DNA of 41,564 nucleotides from Streptomyces physcomitrii (lineage in GTDB: Bacteria; Actinomycetota; Actinomycetes; Streptomycetales; Streptomycetaceae), in assembly GCF_012273655.1 (NCBI RefSeq), contig NZ_JAAWWP010000014.1:1-41564 (forward strand), in the 5' to 3' direction. Positions 33,008-41,517 of the stretch are shown here, piece after piece. A program made the translations under genes and the position numbers. Positions within the stretch are counted from its first letter, which is position 1; every line of letters starts with the position of its first letter. The notes beneath the pieces are model-generated. The model worked only from the letters and a program-made list of their open reading frames with translations. It had not been told where the DNA came from and made no database searches.

Positions 33008-35107
33008 TCAGGCGGGTGTCGGGGGTTCGGCTTCGAGCAGGGGGAGGCTCTTGCGGCGGGCCCTGTCCCAGGAGCCGTCGGCGGTCATGTCCTTCAGGGC
33101 GGCCGTGATCTTCGCCTTGAGCTTGCTGTCCTGGGGCAGGCCGATGCCGTACCGCTCGTCGCTCAGGGCCAGGCCGCCCAGCCGGTAGGCGTCCGGTTTG
33201 CGGGCGGCGTAGCCCGCGAGGATGGCGTCATCGGTGGTGACAGCGTCCACGCTGCCCTCGTCCAGTTCCTCCATGCAGCGCGAGTAGGTGTCCCGGGACT
33301 CGACTACCGCCCCCGGCGCGCTCGTCCGGAGGGCGAAGGCGGAGGTGGAGCCGGTGATGGCACAGACCTTCTTGCCGTTGAGGTCGGCCGCCTCCCGTAC
33401 GGAGTCGTCCTCGGCGCGCAGCAGGACGTCCTGGTGGGCCACCAGATAGGGACCGACGAAGTCGATCTTCTCCGCGCGGGCATCGGTCATGGCATAGGTG
33501 GCGACGACGAGGTCGACGTCGCCGTTGTCGAGCATGGCCTCGCGGCGGCTGCTCGGCGCCTCCTTCCAGGCGATCTCGGAGGGCTCGTGCCCGAGCGCGC
33601 GGGCGAGGTAGGTGGCCACGTCGATGTCGAAACCGCGGTAACCGCCGTCGGACGTCTTGAGGCCGAGACCGGGCTGGTCGAACTTGACCCCGACGGTCAG
33701 CTTCGCGCCGCCCGGCTCCTCACCGGCGGGGGTGCCGCTCGAGCCGCCGGAGGAGGCGGCCGGGTCCTTGCCGGAGGCGCTCGGGCGTGAGGAACCGTCG
33801 CCGGCGTCGGTGCGGTCGCCGTCACCGCCGGTGGGCAGCAGCGTCCACAGCAGGACACCGGCGAGAGCGGCCGCGCCGGCACCCGCCGCGTAGGCCAGAG
33901 CCCGCCGCCCCGGACGGCCCGTCGGCGACGGCGCTCCGGGCGGGGCAGCGGGTGGCGGTGGCGTGGAGACAGGGGGCGCGCCGTACGACAGGCGCGAGGA
34001 GTACGGTCCGGGCTCCCCGACGGGCGATGTTCCCTGGGCAGACGGAACTCCGGGCGGGGCAAGCGGGTAGGACGTGACCCCGTCCGGAGCGGACCCGGAG
34101 ACGGCAGCAGCACCGGAGACGGGAACGGAACCAGAAGCAGCGGCCGAGTCGGGAGCGGCAGGGGTGAAGTCAGGAGCGCCAGGAGCGGCGGCGGAGGCCG
34201 CTCTCGCCTGGGCGTCCGGCCCGTCGGTCCCGCCATCCGCCGTCCCAGCCCCGGCTCCGGTTACGTCCCCATTTTCAGCCCCGCCCCCCGCCTCGGCTTC
34301 GGCCAGCAGCCGGTCCAAGGCCTCGGCATCCGGACGCAAGGCGGGGTCACGTACCAGGACAGCGGTCAGGGCGCGGGTCAGGGGTCCGGCCTGACGCGGT
34401 GGCGGGACGTCCTCGCTGAGGACGGCGGCGAGGGTGGCGAGGGTGTTGGCGCGGCGCAGGGGGTTGCGGCCTTCGACGGCGACGTAGAGGGTCAGCGCCA
34501 GGGACCACAAGTCGGCCGCGGGGCCGCCGTCCTGGCCCGCGACGCGCTCCGGGGCCATGTAGTCCGGAGTGCCGATGACCGAACCGGCCACGGTCAGGAC
34601 GGTGGAGCCGTGGACCGCGGCGATGCCGAAGTCGGTCAGCAGCGGATGGCCGTCACCCCGCAGCAGGATGTTGGGGGGCTTGATGTCGCGGTGCTGGATG
34701 TGCGCGGCGTGGGCGGCGCGCAGCCCCGCGAGGATGCCGCGGCCCAGGGTGGCCGCCTCGACGGGCGGGAGGGTGCCGCGGTCCAGGAGGTCCTGGAGCG
34801 AACCACCCGTGACCAGCTCCATGACCAGCAGCGGGTAGGTGCGCTCGCCGCGGTCGATGATGTGGTGCATCGTCACCACGTTGGGGTGGACGATGCGGGC
34901 CAGTGCCCGGGCCTCGCGCAGGACTCGGGCGCGCAGGGCGGCGGCCGCCTCGGGGTCGTAGGAGGCGAGCCCGGGATCGGGCGGATGGACCTCCTTGAGG
35001 GCGACATCACGGTGCAGCACCAGGTCGCGTGCCAGCCACACGACTCCCATGCCTCCGCCGCCGAGCCGCCGCACCAACTCGAAGCGGTCGTCGATCACCC
35101 GCGTCAC
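33008..35107 (-). CDS. Membrane Ser/Thr protein kinase with a substrate-binding-protein sensor
   Basis: A 699-residue predicted membrane kinase. Residues 8-270 form an active-looking Hanks-type kinase: glycine loop LGGGGMG, Lys38 in VALKEV, HRDIKPPN at 139-146, DFG at 159-161 and APE at 185-187. A Pro/Ala/Ser linker follows, then one membrane helix at about 400-424 and an outer domain (about 470-690) of the SBP_bac_3 fold (LTVGVKFDQPGLGLK, GFDIDVATYLARALG, YAMTDARAEKIDFVGPY), like GluB/GlnH amino-acid-binding proteins. It should couple binding of an external small molecule to phosphorylation. The GTG at 35107 is chosen for its GAAGGGGG box; the frame opens upstream without it. Its targets are unknown. 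Confidence 0.93.
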   Translation of the reverse strand: MTRVIDDRFELVRRLGGGGMGVVWLARDLVLHRDVALKEVHPPDPGLASYDPEAAAALRARVLREARALARIVHPNVVTMHHIIDRGERTYPLLVMELVTGGSLQDLLDRGTLPPVEAATLGRGILAGLRAAHAAHIQHRDIKPPNILLRGDGHPLLTDFGIAAVHGSTVLTVAGSVIGTPDYMAPERVAGQDGGPAADLWSLALTLYVAVEGRNPLRRANTLATLAAVLSEDVPPPRQAGPLTRALTAVLVRDPALRPDAEALDRLLAEAEAGGGAENGDVTGAGAGTADGGTDGPDAQARAASAAAPGAPDFTPAAPDSAAASGSVPVSGAAAVSGSAPDGVTSYPLAPPGVPSAQGTSPVGEPGPYSSRLSYGAPPVSTPPPPAAPPGAPSPTGRPGRRALAYAAGAGAAALAGVLLWTLLPTGGDGDRTDAGDGSSRPSASGKDPAASSGGSSGTPAGEEPGGAKLTVGVKFDQPGLGLKTSDGGYRGFDIDVATYLARALGHEPSEIAWKEAPSSRREAMLDNGDVDLVVATYAMTDARAEKIDFVGPYLVAHQDVLLRAEDDSVREAADLNGKKVCAITGSTSAFALRTSAPGAVVESRDTYSRCMEELDEGSVDAVTTDDAILAGYAARKPDAYRLGGLALSDERYGIGLPQDSKLKAKITAALKDMTADGSWDRARRKSLPLLEAEPPTPA

Positions 35108-35222
35108 ATCGCCCCCTTCATGCCCGCCCGGGCCCGCGAGGAGAGGAAGAAGGTTCCTTCGCGGGTGCCGGGCCGATGCCCCGCCCGACTCTGCCACACC
35201 CGTCGGCCGCCGCGCGCCAGGT

Positions 35223-35261
35223 AGCTCCCAACACCCCGCCGCAGACGGGATGTTGAGAGCT
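35223..35261. terminator. Hairpin after the ABC operon
   Basis: Positions 35223-35233 pair with 35251-35261 (AGCTC-CAACA with TGTTG-GAGCT, one central mismatch) around a 17-nt loop. It lies 9 nt beyond the stop of the last ABC gene of the minus-strand siderophore operon. Confidence 0.6.
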
Positions 35262-35269
35262 GCGGGTGG

Positions 35270-37027
35270 TCAGCCGGCGGTCAGGACGGAATCCACGGCG
35301 CCCCCGTCGAGGCGCACCACGCGCGGCAGCCGGTCGATGGTCGACTGGCGGTGGGCGATCACCAGGAGGGTGCGGTCCGTGCGCAGGGTGTCGAGGGCGG
35401 TCTCCAGTTTCCGGGCGGTGGCGGGGTCGATGTCGGCGGTGGCCTCGTCCAGGACCAGGACCGCGGGGTCGAGGAGGGCGGCCCGTACCAGACCGACGAG
35501 TTGGAGCTCGCCCGCGGAGAGTTCGCCCCGGCCGCCGCCCAGCGGAGTGTGCAGCCCCTGGGGCAGGCGCTCCGCCCAGTCGGTGAGGCCCAACCGGTCC
35601 AGGGCCTCGCGTACCGCGGTCTCGCCGGGTTCGCCGGGGACCAGGGCGAGGTTGTCCAGGAGGGAGCCCGCGATCATGTGCACGCGCTGCGGGACCAGGA
35701 CGATTCGGCGGCGCAGCTCGCCCGGGGGCAGCGCGCGCAGGTCCACGCCGTCGTAGCGGACGCTGCCGCTGTCGGGGGTGTAGAGGCCGGTGAGGAGTTT
35801 GGCGAGGGTGGTCTTGCCCGCGCCGGTCGGGCCGACCAGACCGAGCCGCTCCCCCGCCGCCACCGTGAGGGAGAGTCCGTGCAGCACCTCCACGCCGTCC
35901 ACGTAGGCGTAGTGCACCTCGTCGGCCTCCAGCACGCCGCGCGGGGCGGTGCTCGACCCGCCTTCGTCCAGGGGCTCTTGACCGGAGGCGGGAGCGGAGG
36001 TGCGGGGGCCGGGCAGAGCGCCGGGTTCGGGTGCGTCGGTGCGGGTGGTCTCCAGGAGGTCGAGGAGGCGGGCGAGTCCGGTGAGGGTCTGCTGTACCTG
36101 GCCGACGAGGTTGGAGGCCTGGGTGGCGGAGTCGAAGAGCTGGCGGGTGGCCAGGACGAACACCACGACGACGCCGACGCTGACGCGGTCCTCGGCGGCC
36201 AGCCAGCCGCCCACGCCGAGCAGGACGGCCGTGGTCAGGCCCTGCACGACGCGGGAGCAGCTGATGACGAACAGGGTGCGCTGGGTGCGGCGGGCGGCGC
36301 GGTAGCGGGTCTCGCTGTCCCGATCGAAGCGCTCGCGCCAGTAGCCGGTGCCACCGCTGGTCAGGAGCATCTCGCGGGCGCGGACGAGTTCCTGGTACGT
36401 GCTGGCCATCCGGCCCGCGGCGGCGGCCTCGGCGGCGAAGGCGGGCGGGGCGGCCTTCTTGAAGCGGCGCAGGACCCAGACGATCGCGGGGACGAAGACC
36501 ACGAGCAGGGCGAGGGTGAGCAGCCAGGACTGGGTGAGCAGCAGGACGAGGGTGAAGAGGAGGTAGCCGCTGACGTTGAGGACGTCGGGGAGCTGGCCGC
36601 GGACGAAGTTGGCGAGGTCGGCGATCTCGGTGGTGGTGCGCCGCAGCAGGTCGCCGGAGGGGTGTGCCTCGACGAAGCGCAGGGGGGCGCGGGAGAGGCG
36701 CTGGACGGCGAGTTCGCGCAGGCGGCGTACGACGCGTTCGCCGACGGCGGTCAGCCGGATCTCCGACTGGCGGAAGAGGATGAGGCGGGCCACGGACAGG
36801 GCGAGCAGGAGGCCCGCCGCGGTGAGCAGTCCGCTCCGGTCGTCCTGGAGGATCCGGTCGACTCCGGCTCCGATGACGGCGGGGACCGCGACGGTGGTGA
36901 GGGTGGCGGCGGCGCTGAGGGCCAGGGCGAGCACGATGCGGCGGCGGTCGGCGCGCATATGGGTCCAGGCGCGGCGCAGCACGCGGTGCTGCTGGGGGGA
37001 GGCGGAGAGGCGCTTCTGTTCAGCCAC
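35270..37027 (-). CDS. ABC transporter, fused membrane and ATPase domains (IrtB/YbtQ-like half)
   Basis: A 585-residue half-transporter with six membrane helices (about 1-320) and an ATPase domain. The Walker A is GPTGAGKT, the Q-loop VPQRVHM, the Walker B VLVLDEATADID with the catalytic Glu, and the H-loop IAHRQST. The signature is LSAGE instead of LSGGQ. It begins at GTG 37027, overlapping the stop of the preceding ABC gene by 8 nt, so the two make a heterodimer. In heterodimeric exporters-fold systems one ATP site is degenerate; its altered signature pairs with the altered Walker B of the partner. Context (siderophore reductase, iron box) suggests iron-siderophore import of the IrtAB/YbtPQ kind, although drug export cannot be excluded. 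Confidence 0.9.
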   Translation of the reverse strand: MAEQKRLSASPQQHRVLRRAWTHMRADRRRIVLALALSAAATLTTVAVPAVIGAGVDRILQDDRSGLLTAAGLLLALSVARLILFRQSEIRLTAVGERVVRRLRELAVQRLSRAPLRFVEAHPSGDLLRRTTTEIADLANFVRGQLPDVLNVSGYLLFTLVLLLTQSWLLTLALLVVFVPAIVWVLRRFKKAAPPAFAAEAAAAGRMASTYQELVRAREMLLTSGGTGYWRERFDRDSETRYRAARRTQRTLFVISCSRVVQGLTTAVLLGVGGWLAAEDRVSVGVVVVFVLATRQLFDSATQASNLVGQVQQTLTGLARLLDLLETTRTDAPEPGALPGPRTSAPASGQEPLDEGGSSTAPRGVLEADEVHYAYVDGVEVLHGLSLTVAAGERLGLVGPTGAGKTTLAKLLTGLYTPDSGSVRYDGVDLRALPPGELRRRIVLVPQRVHMIAGSLLDNLALVPGEPGETAVREALDRLGLTDWAERLPQGLHTPLGGGRGELSAGELQLVGLVRAALLDPAVLVLDEATADIDPATARKLETALDTLRTDRTLLVIAHRQSTIDRLPRVVRLDGGAVDSVLTAG

Positions 37028-38732
37028 CGGTGGTCACTCGCTCTTCGGTCGGGGCCGGTGCTCCGGCGGCGGGCAGGGTCACCACGTGGTCGGCGGCGGC
37101 CAGGACGGCGGGGCGGTGGGTGGCCCAGACGAGGGCGGTCCCGGATCCGGCCCAGGTGCGCAGGCGGGTCAGGATGAGCTGTTCGGTGGTGGTGTCGACG
37201 GCGGAGGTGACGTCGTCCAGGAGCAGTACGGCGGGCCGCCGCAGCAGGGCGCGGGCCAGGGCGAGGCGCTGGAGCTGGCCGCCGGACAGGGTGGTGCCGC
37301 CCTCACCGACCTCGGTGTCCAGGCCCTCGGGCAGGGCGCGTACGTGGGTGTCGAGGGCGGCGGTGCGCAGGGCCGCGTAGAGGTCGTCGTCGCAGTGGGC
37401 GGCGCCGAGGCGGAGGTTGTCGGCGAGGGTGCCGCTGAGGGTGACGGGCCGCTGGGGGACGAAGCCGATGCGCTGGTGAATCTCCTCGGCACGGGCGGTG
37501 TCGAGGGGGGTGCCGGCGAAGGTGAGGGTGCCGGTGGTGGGAGGTGTCAGCCGGGCCAGGGCGCGCAGCAGGGTGGTCTTGCCGGAGGCCATCGGGCCGG
37601 TGACGGCGAGGAGTTCGCCGCCGCGTGCGTGCAGGTCGGTGGCGGGCAGGACGGTTCTGCCGCCGAGGGCGACGCTCAGCTCCCGGGCGAGGAGGTCGCC
37701 GGTGGCGGGCAGGGCGGCGCGGTCGGCGGACTGCCGCTGCTCATCGGGGCCCGGCAGCAGGATCTCCTGGAGGCGGCGGGAGGCGGTGGTGGCCTGGCTG
37801 AGCTGGCTGAGCCGCATGGTCAGTACGCCGATCCACATCACCAGCATGCTCATCCAGCTGGTGAAGGCGACGATCCCGCCGACGGACATGGTGCCGCGCA
37901 GCACGGCGAGTCCGCCGAGGGCGAGGCCCGCGCCGATGGCGAGGGCGGGTACGAAGGGCGAGAGGGCGGCCCAGTCGGCGGAGACGCGGGCGGTGGTCAG
38001 GGTGTGTTCGGTGACCTTGGCGCTGCGGGCGTGGTGGCGGGCGACGAGGGCGTCCTCACCGCCGAGGCCGCGGACGGCGGCGCTGGCGGAGAGCAACTCC
38101 TGTACGGCGTCGGCGCGTTGGCCGTGCGCGGCGGACAGGGCGGTGTTGGCCGCGCCGAACCGCTTGGGGAACAGATAGGTGTTGAGCCAGACCAGGGGCG
38201 GTACGCAGAGCAGGCAGATCACGGCGAGCAGCGGGTCGAGGCGGACGATCGCGACGATCATCAGGACGAAGCCGGTGACGCCGGTGACGAAGGAGGCGAA
38301 GCCCATCAGCCAGGTGCGCACCAGGTCGATGTCGCGGGTGCCGCGCATGCCGAGGTCGCCCTCGCCGAAGCGGGCCAGGGCGCGGGCGTCGGCGGTGGCG
38401 ATGCGGTCGGCGAGGGCGGCGTAGAGGCGGTTGCCCTCCAGGGTGGCGCTGACGGTGGAGAACCAGCCGAGTGCCATCTCGGCGAGGGCGGCGAGGACAG
38501 CAGCGATCAGGACGGCAAGCGCCCAGGTGCGCAGGGCGCCGCTGTCGTCGTCGACGATGCCCTGGTCGACGGCGCGTTCGATGAACCAGGGCATGGCGAT
38601 CAGGGAGAGCTGGTAGAGCAGGCCGCCCAGGACGGCGAGGCCGAGCAGTCCGGCGCGGCGGCGCAGGCAGGCGGCCAGCAGGCGCAGCCCCTCGCGCGTC
38701 TCGGGGGCGGGCGGTGCGGGGGTGGTGGTCAT
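37020..38732 (-). CDS. ABC transporter, fused membrane and ATPase domains (IrtA/YbtP-like half)
   Basis: A 570-residue partner half-transporter, with membrane helices in about residues 25-310 and an ATPase domain with Walker A GPMASGKT, signature LSGGQLQRLALARAL and H-loop WATHRP. The Walker B is VLLLDDVTSAVD, with Asp where the catalytic Glu should be, so this subunit provides the degenerate half of one ATP site. ATG 38732 overlaps the hydrolase TGA by 4 nt. Unlike mycobacterial IrtA it has no fused siderophore-interacting domain; that activity is encoded separately three genes upstream in the same operon. The role in siderophore uptake is inferred from this context. Confidence 0.9.
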   Translation of the reverse strand: MTTTPAPPAPETREGLRLLAACLRRRAGLLGLAVLGGLLYQLSLIAMPWFIERAVDQGIVDDDSGALRTWALAVLIAAVLAALAEMALGWFSTVSATLEGNRLYAALADRIATADARALARFGEGDLGMRGTRDIDLVRTWLMGFASFVTGVTGFVLMIVAIVRLDPLLAVICLLCVPPLVWLNTYLFPKRFGAANTALSAAHGQRADAVQELLSASAAVRGLGGEDALVARHHARSAKVTEHTLTTARVSADWAALSPFVPALAIGAGLALGGLAVLRGTMSVGGIVAFTSWMSMLVMWIGVLTMRLSQLSQATTASRRLQEILLPGPDEQRQSADRAALPATGDLLARELSVALGGRTVLPATDLHARGGELLAVTGPMASGKTTLLRALARLTPPTTGTLTFAGTPLDTARAEEIHQRIGFVPQRPVTLSGTLADNLRLGAAHCDDDLYAALRTAALDTHVRALPEGLDTEVGEGGTTLSGGQLQRLALARALLRRPAVLLLDDVTSAVDTTTEQLILTRLRTWAGSGTALVWATHRPAVLAAADHVVTLPAAGAPAPTEERVTTGG

Positions 38733-39541
38733 GCCTCACATCCGGCGAAGAAGTCGAGGAGGGCCGCGTTGACCTCGGCGGGGCGCTCGAGGTAGCCGTA
38801 GTGGCCGCAGTCGGGCAGTTCGGTGTAGCGGGCCCGGGGCAGGCAGTCGGCCAGTTCGCGGGTGGCGGCGGCGGGGATGGCGACGTCGTCGGCGAAGCCC
38901 AGGCACAGGGCGGGGGTGGTGATCGCCCGGTAGGCGGCGCGGCGGTCGCCGCTGTCGTCGAGGGCGAGTTGGGCGCGGATGCCCGGGCCGGTGAGCGGCG
39001 GCGCGAAGTGGAAGATGTCGAGCCAGTCGCGGACGGCCTGCTCGTCGCGCAGGGTGGCCGGGGAGAGATAGCGCAGCGCCGAGTGGACGGCCAGGTGGCC
39101 GGGCGGCAACTCGGCCTTGCTGTCGGCCAGTTCGCGTTCGGCGAGGCTGACGGCGGTGCTGAAGGCGTCGGGGCGGGCGCGTCCGGCCATGAGGACGGCC
39201 TGGCGGGCGGCGGTGGGCCGCGCGAGGAGGGCCTCGGCGACGACGGCGGCGCCCAGCGAGAAGCCGACCAGGCGGCAGGGCGCCAGGGCGAGGTGGTCGA
39301 CGAGGGCGAGCACGTCCTGGGCCATGGCGTCCAGGGTGATGCCGCCGGGCGGGCTCTCGTTGGGCGGCAGGCCGCGGTTGTCGAGGGTCACCACGCGGTA
39401 GCCGGCGGCGGTCAGGGCGGGTACCTGGTGCAGGTGCCAGGAGCGGCGGGAGGCGCCGGAGCCCATGACGAGGACGACGGGTTCGCCGCTGCCCTGGTCG
39501 TCGTAGGTCAGCTCGATGCCGTTGAGGGGTACGGAGGGCAT
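38729..39541 (-). CDS. Alpha/beta hydrolase
   Basis: A 270-residue alpha/beta hydrolase. The oxyanion segment is VVLVMGSGASRRSWH, the nucleophile elbow GFSLGAAV (Ser nucleophile), the acid probably in CLGFADDVAIP, and the catalytic His in PDCGHYGYLERP, so the triad is complete. The ATG at 39541 lies 7 nt after the stop of the siderophore-interacting gene, and its own stop overlaps the ABC gene. In an iron-regulated operon it may hydrolyse an imported ester-type siderophore to free iron; the fold alone does not prove this, and other small-molecule esters are possible. Confidence 0.88.
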   Translation of the reverse strand: MPSVPLNGIELTYDDQGSGEPVVLVMGSGASRRSWHLHQVPALTAAGYRVVTLDNRGLPPNESPPGGITLDAMAQDVLALVDHLALAPCRLVGFSLGAAVVAEALLARPTAARQAVLMAGRARPDAFSTAVSLAERELADSKAELPPGHLAVHSALRYLSPATLRDEQAVRDWLDIFHFAPPLTGPGIRAQLALDDSGDRRAAYRAITTPALCLGFADDVAIPAAATRELADCLPRARYTELPDCGHYGYLERPAEVNAALLDFFAGCEA

Positions 39542-39548
39542 GGCGGGC

Positions 39549-40352
39549 TCAGACCTCGCTGTCCTGGGTTTCGCCCCTGGTCCAGTAGGTGGTCAGGCGG
39601 GTGTCGGCGCGGTCGACGCCGAGGGTCCGGGTGAAGTGGTGGCGCAGGGTGCGCACGACCTCGCGTTCGGCGCCGCCCCAGATACGGCCGCGGCCGGGCG
39701 GCAGCCGCAGGGCGGTGGCGTGGGCGGCGAGCAGTTCACCGGCGGGGCGGTCGCCGCGGTGCAGCCAGCGGATGTCGGCGTCGGCCCGGGTGGGCAGCGG
39801 GAGTTGCTCGTCGGGGTCGGCGATCTCGGCGAGGACGGTCACCGGGTGGCCCGCGGGCAGTTCCTCCAGGAGTACGCCGAGGGCGGGCAGCGCGGTCTCG
39901 TCGCCGAGCAGCAGGCTCCAGGCGGGGCCCTCGCGCAGGGGATAGGCGGGGCTGGGCCCGAACCAGATGGACTCCTCGCCGACCGCGGCGCGTTCGGCCC
40001 AGCCGGAGGCGAGCTGGTCGGCGCCGTGCAGGACGAAGTCCATGTCCACCTCGCCGAGTTCGGGCCGGTGGTGGCGGATGGTGTAGCGGCGCAGCCGGGG
40101 CCGGGCGGTGGGCAGCAGGGCGCGGGCGGCCTCGGTGGTGAAGGGCCGCGGCAGGGTCAGCCCGGGCGGATAGAAGTACAGGGCGACGTGCTGGTCGGTG
40201 CCGTTGCTGAGGAACTCGCCGAGACCGGGGCCGGTGAACGTCAGGCGCGTCATCCGCGGGGTGAGCCGGTGCACCGCGCTCACGGTGGTGACCTGGAGCC
40301 TGCCCGGTCTGCGGCTTGTCTGCGTGTCGTGCTGGGCGGCTGGCCCGCTCAT
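39549..40352 (-). CDS. Siderophore-interacting protein (ferric reductase, ViuB/YqjH type)
   Basis: A 267-residue cytoplasmic flavoprotein that reduces ferric siderophores to release Fe2+. The FAD-binding part shows TPRMTRLTFTGP and the characteristic RRYTIRHHRPELGEVDMDFVLHG. The SIP C-terminal domain contains LLLGDETALPALGVLLEELP and ends with the GGAEREVVRTLRHHF and YWTRGE motifs. The ATG at 40352 follows a GGGAG box; an ATG at 40391 upstream would add a Gln-rich leader. It opens the minus-strand operon under the divergent iron box, so it should be induced when iron is scarce. Confidence 0.93.
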   Translation of the reverse strand: MSGPAAQHDTQTSRRPGRLQVTTVSAVHRLTPRMTRLTFTGPGLGEFLSNGTDQHVALYFYPPGLTLPRPFTTEAARALLPTARPRLRRYTIRHHRPELGEVDMDFVLHGADQLASGWAERAAVGEESIWFGPSPAYPLREGPAWSLLLGDETALPALGVLLEELPAGHPVTVLAEIADPDEQLPLPTRADADIRWLHRGDRPAGELLAAHATALRLPPGRGRIWGGAEREVVRTLRHHFTRTLGVDRADTRLTTYWTRGETQDSEV

Positions 40353-40415
40353 CTCATCGTCTCCCTGCTGTTGTTCGGCCCGGCGGGACACCGGGACCCC
40401 GCCATACGATATAGG

Positions 40416-40434
40416 TTAGGTAAGCCTAACCTTT
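40416..40434. promoter_or_regulatory. DmdR/IdeR-type iron box
   Basis: TTAGGTAAGCCTAACCTTT agrees with the actinobacterial iron-box consensus TTAGGTWAGSCTWACCTAA at all but the last two positions. It sits inside a longer dyad, AGGTTAGG (40413-40420) and CCTAACCT (40425-40432). It lies in the 136-bp gap between the divergent siderophore-interacting and binding-protein genes and should repress both when iron is plentiful. Confidence 0.9.
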
Positions 40435-40488
40435 CATTCTTCTGGGCGGAGGTCCCCCTCTGCCCAACCACCCTGGAGGACAACGGAC

Positions 40489-41484
40489 ATGACACGTCCA
40501 CGCACCATGCCGGTCACGCTCGGCCGCAGACGGTTCCTCGGCGGTCTCACCGGCACGGCGGCGGCTCTCGGGCTCGCCGCCTGCGGCGTGAGCGAGTCGG
40601 ACGACGACGGCGGCAAGGACGGCAAGGGGGGCAAGGGCGGAAAGGACGCGGGCACCCGCAGCCTCAAGACCGACAACGGCACGGTCACCGTGCCCGCGCA
40701 CCCCTCGCGGGTCGTCGCGACCGTCAACTACGACGCCCTGATGCTGCTCGACCTCGGCCTGGTCCCGGTGGGCGTGCCCGACGGCACCGCCCTCAAGACC
40801 CTGATGCCGGCCGAGTCCTTCGCCGAGCTCAAGGACGTCAAGACCATCGGCGCCCCCGGGGCGCCCAACGCGCAGGCCGTCGCCGCCCTCAAGCCCGACC
40901 TGATCCTGGACCAGTTCTACAAGGACAAGACGGCGCCGCTCGCCAAGATCGCCCCGGTCGCGTACTACGAGTGGGGCACCAGCGGCGCCCTGTGGCACGA
41001 GCAGATCGCCAAGATCGCCAAGGCGGTCAACCGGGAGGACAGGCTCACCGCGACCAGGCGCCAGTACGAGCAGCGCTGCAAGGAGGTCCGCACCACCTAC
41101 AAGAAGCAGATCGCCGCCTCCACCTGGGCCTCGCTGAGCGGCGGCCAGAGCGGCAAGTTCTATCTGGGCTCCCCGCTGCTCACGGTGATGCGCGACCTCG
41201 GCCTGCAGATCGGCGCGGGCATCCCCGCCAAGGAGGCCGGGTTCGTCGAGAAGAGCTACGAGGAGCTCGACGTCCTCGACGACTGCACCGTGCTGCTCTA
41301 CGCGGGCTCCTTCGACGGCCCGATCCCCCCGCCGACCCAGGAACTGCTCGACAACAAGCTGTTCAAGGGCGTCCGCGCGGTGAAGGCCGGCCATGCCTAC
41401 CCCGTCAAGCACTACGGGGTGGCCACCTACACCTTCGCCAACGGCGCCGTCGACGAGATCGAGGCGGTCCTCAAGAAGCTGTGA
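40489..41484 (+). CDS. Iron-siderophore ABC transporter substrate-binding lipoprotein
   Basis: A 331-residue FecB/BtuF-type (class III) binding protein. The signal has a twin-arginine motif (GRRRFLGG) and a lipobox L-A-A-C with Cys32, so it is probably a TAT-exported lipoprotein. A Gly/Lys/Asp linker follows. The fold motifs are HPSRVVATVNYDALMLLDLGLVPVG, TIGAPGAPNAQAVAALKPDLIL and the C-terminal ANGAVDEIEAVLKKL. ATG 40489 lies after a GGAGGAC box. It is divergent from the reductase operon under the shared iron box. No FecCD permease is in the window; it may follow downstream, or the protein may feed the heterodimeric ABC transporter. Confidence 0.92.
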   Translation: MTRPRTMPVTLGRRRFLGGLTGTAAALGLAACGVSESDDDGGKDGKGGKGGKDAGTRSLKTDNGTVTVPAHPSRVVATVNYDALMLLDLGLVPVGVPDGTALKTLMPAESFAELKDVKTIGAPGAPNAQAVAALKPDLILDQFYKDKTAPLAKIAPVAYYEWGTSGALWHEQIAKIAKAVNREDRLTATRRQYEQRCKEVRTTYKKQIAASTWASLSGGQSGKFYLGSPLLTVMRDLGLQIGAGIPAKEAGFVEKSYEELDVLDDCTVLLYAGSFDGPIPPPTQELLDNKLFKGVRAVKAGHAYPVKHYGVATYTFANGAVDEIEAVLKKL

Positions 41485-41496
41485 TCCGGCCGGTGT

Positions 41497-41517
41497 GCGC
41501 CGGCCCCGGGCCGGCGC
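41497..41517. terminator. Hairpin after the binding-protein gene
   Basis: GCGCCGGCC (41497-41505) pairs exactly with GGCCGGCGC (41509-41517) around a CCG loop, 13 nt after the stop codon. No T run follows. Confidence 0.65.

Noticed and set aside
35351..38795. Long plus-strand frames opposite the ABC transporter genes
   Set aside because: They are Gly/Glu/Ala-rich complements of the ABC genes, whose Walker, signature and H-loop motifs are on the minus strand.
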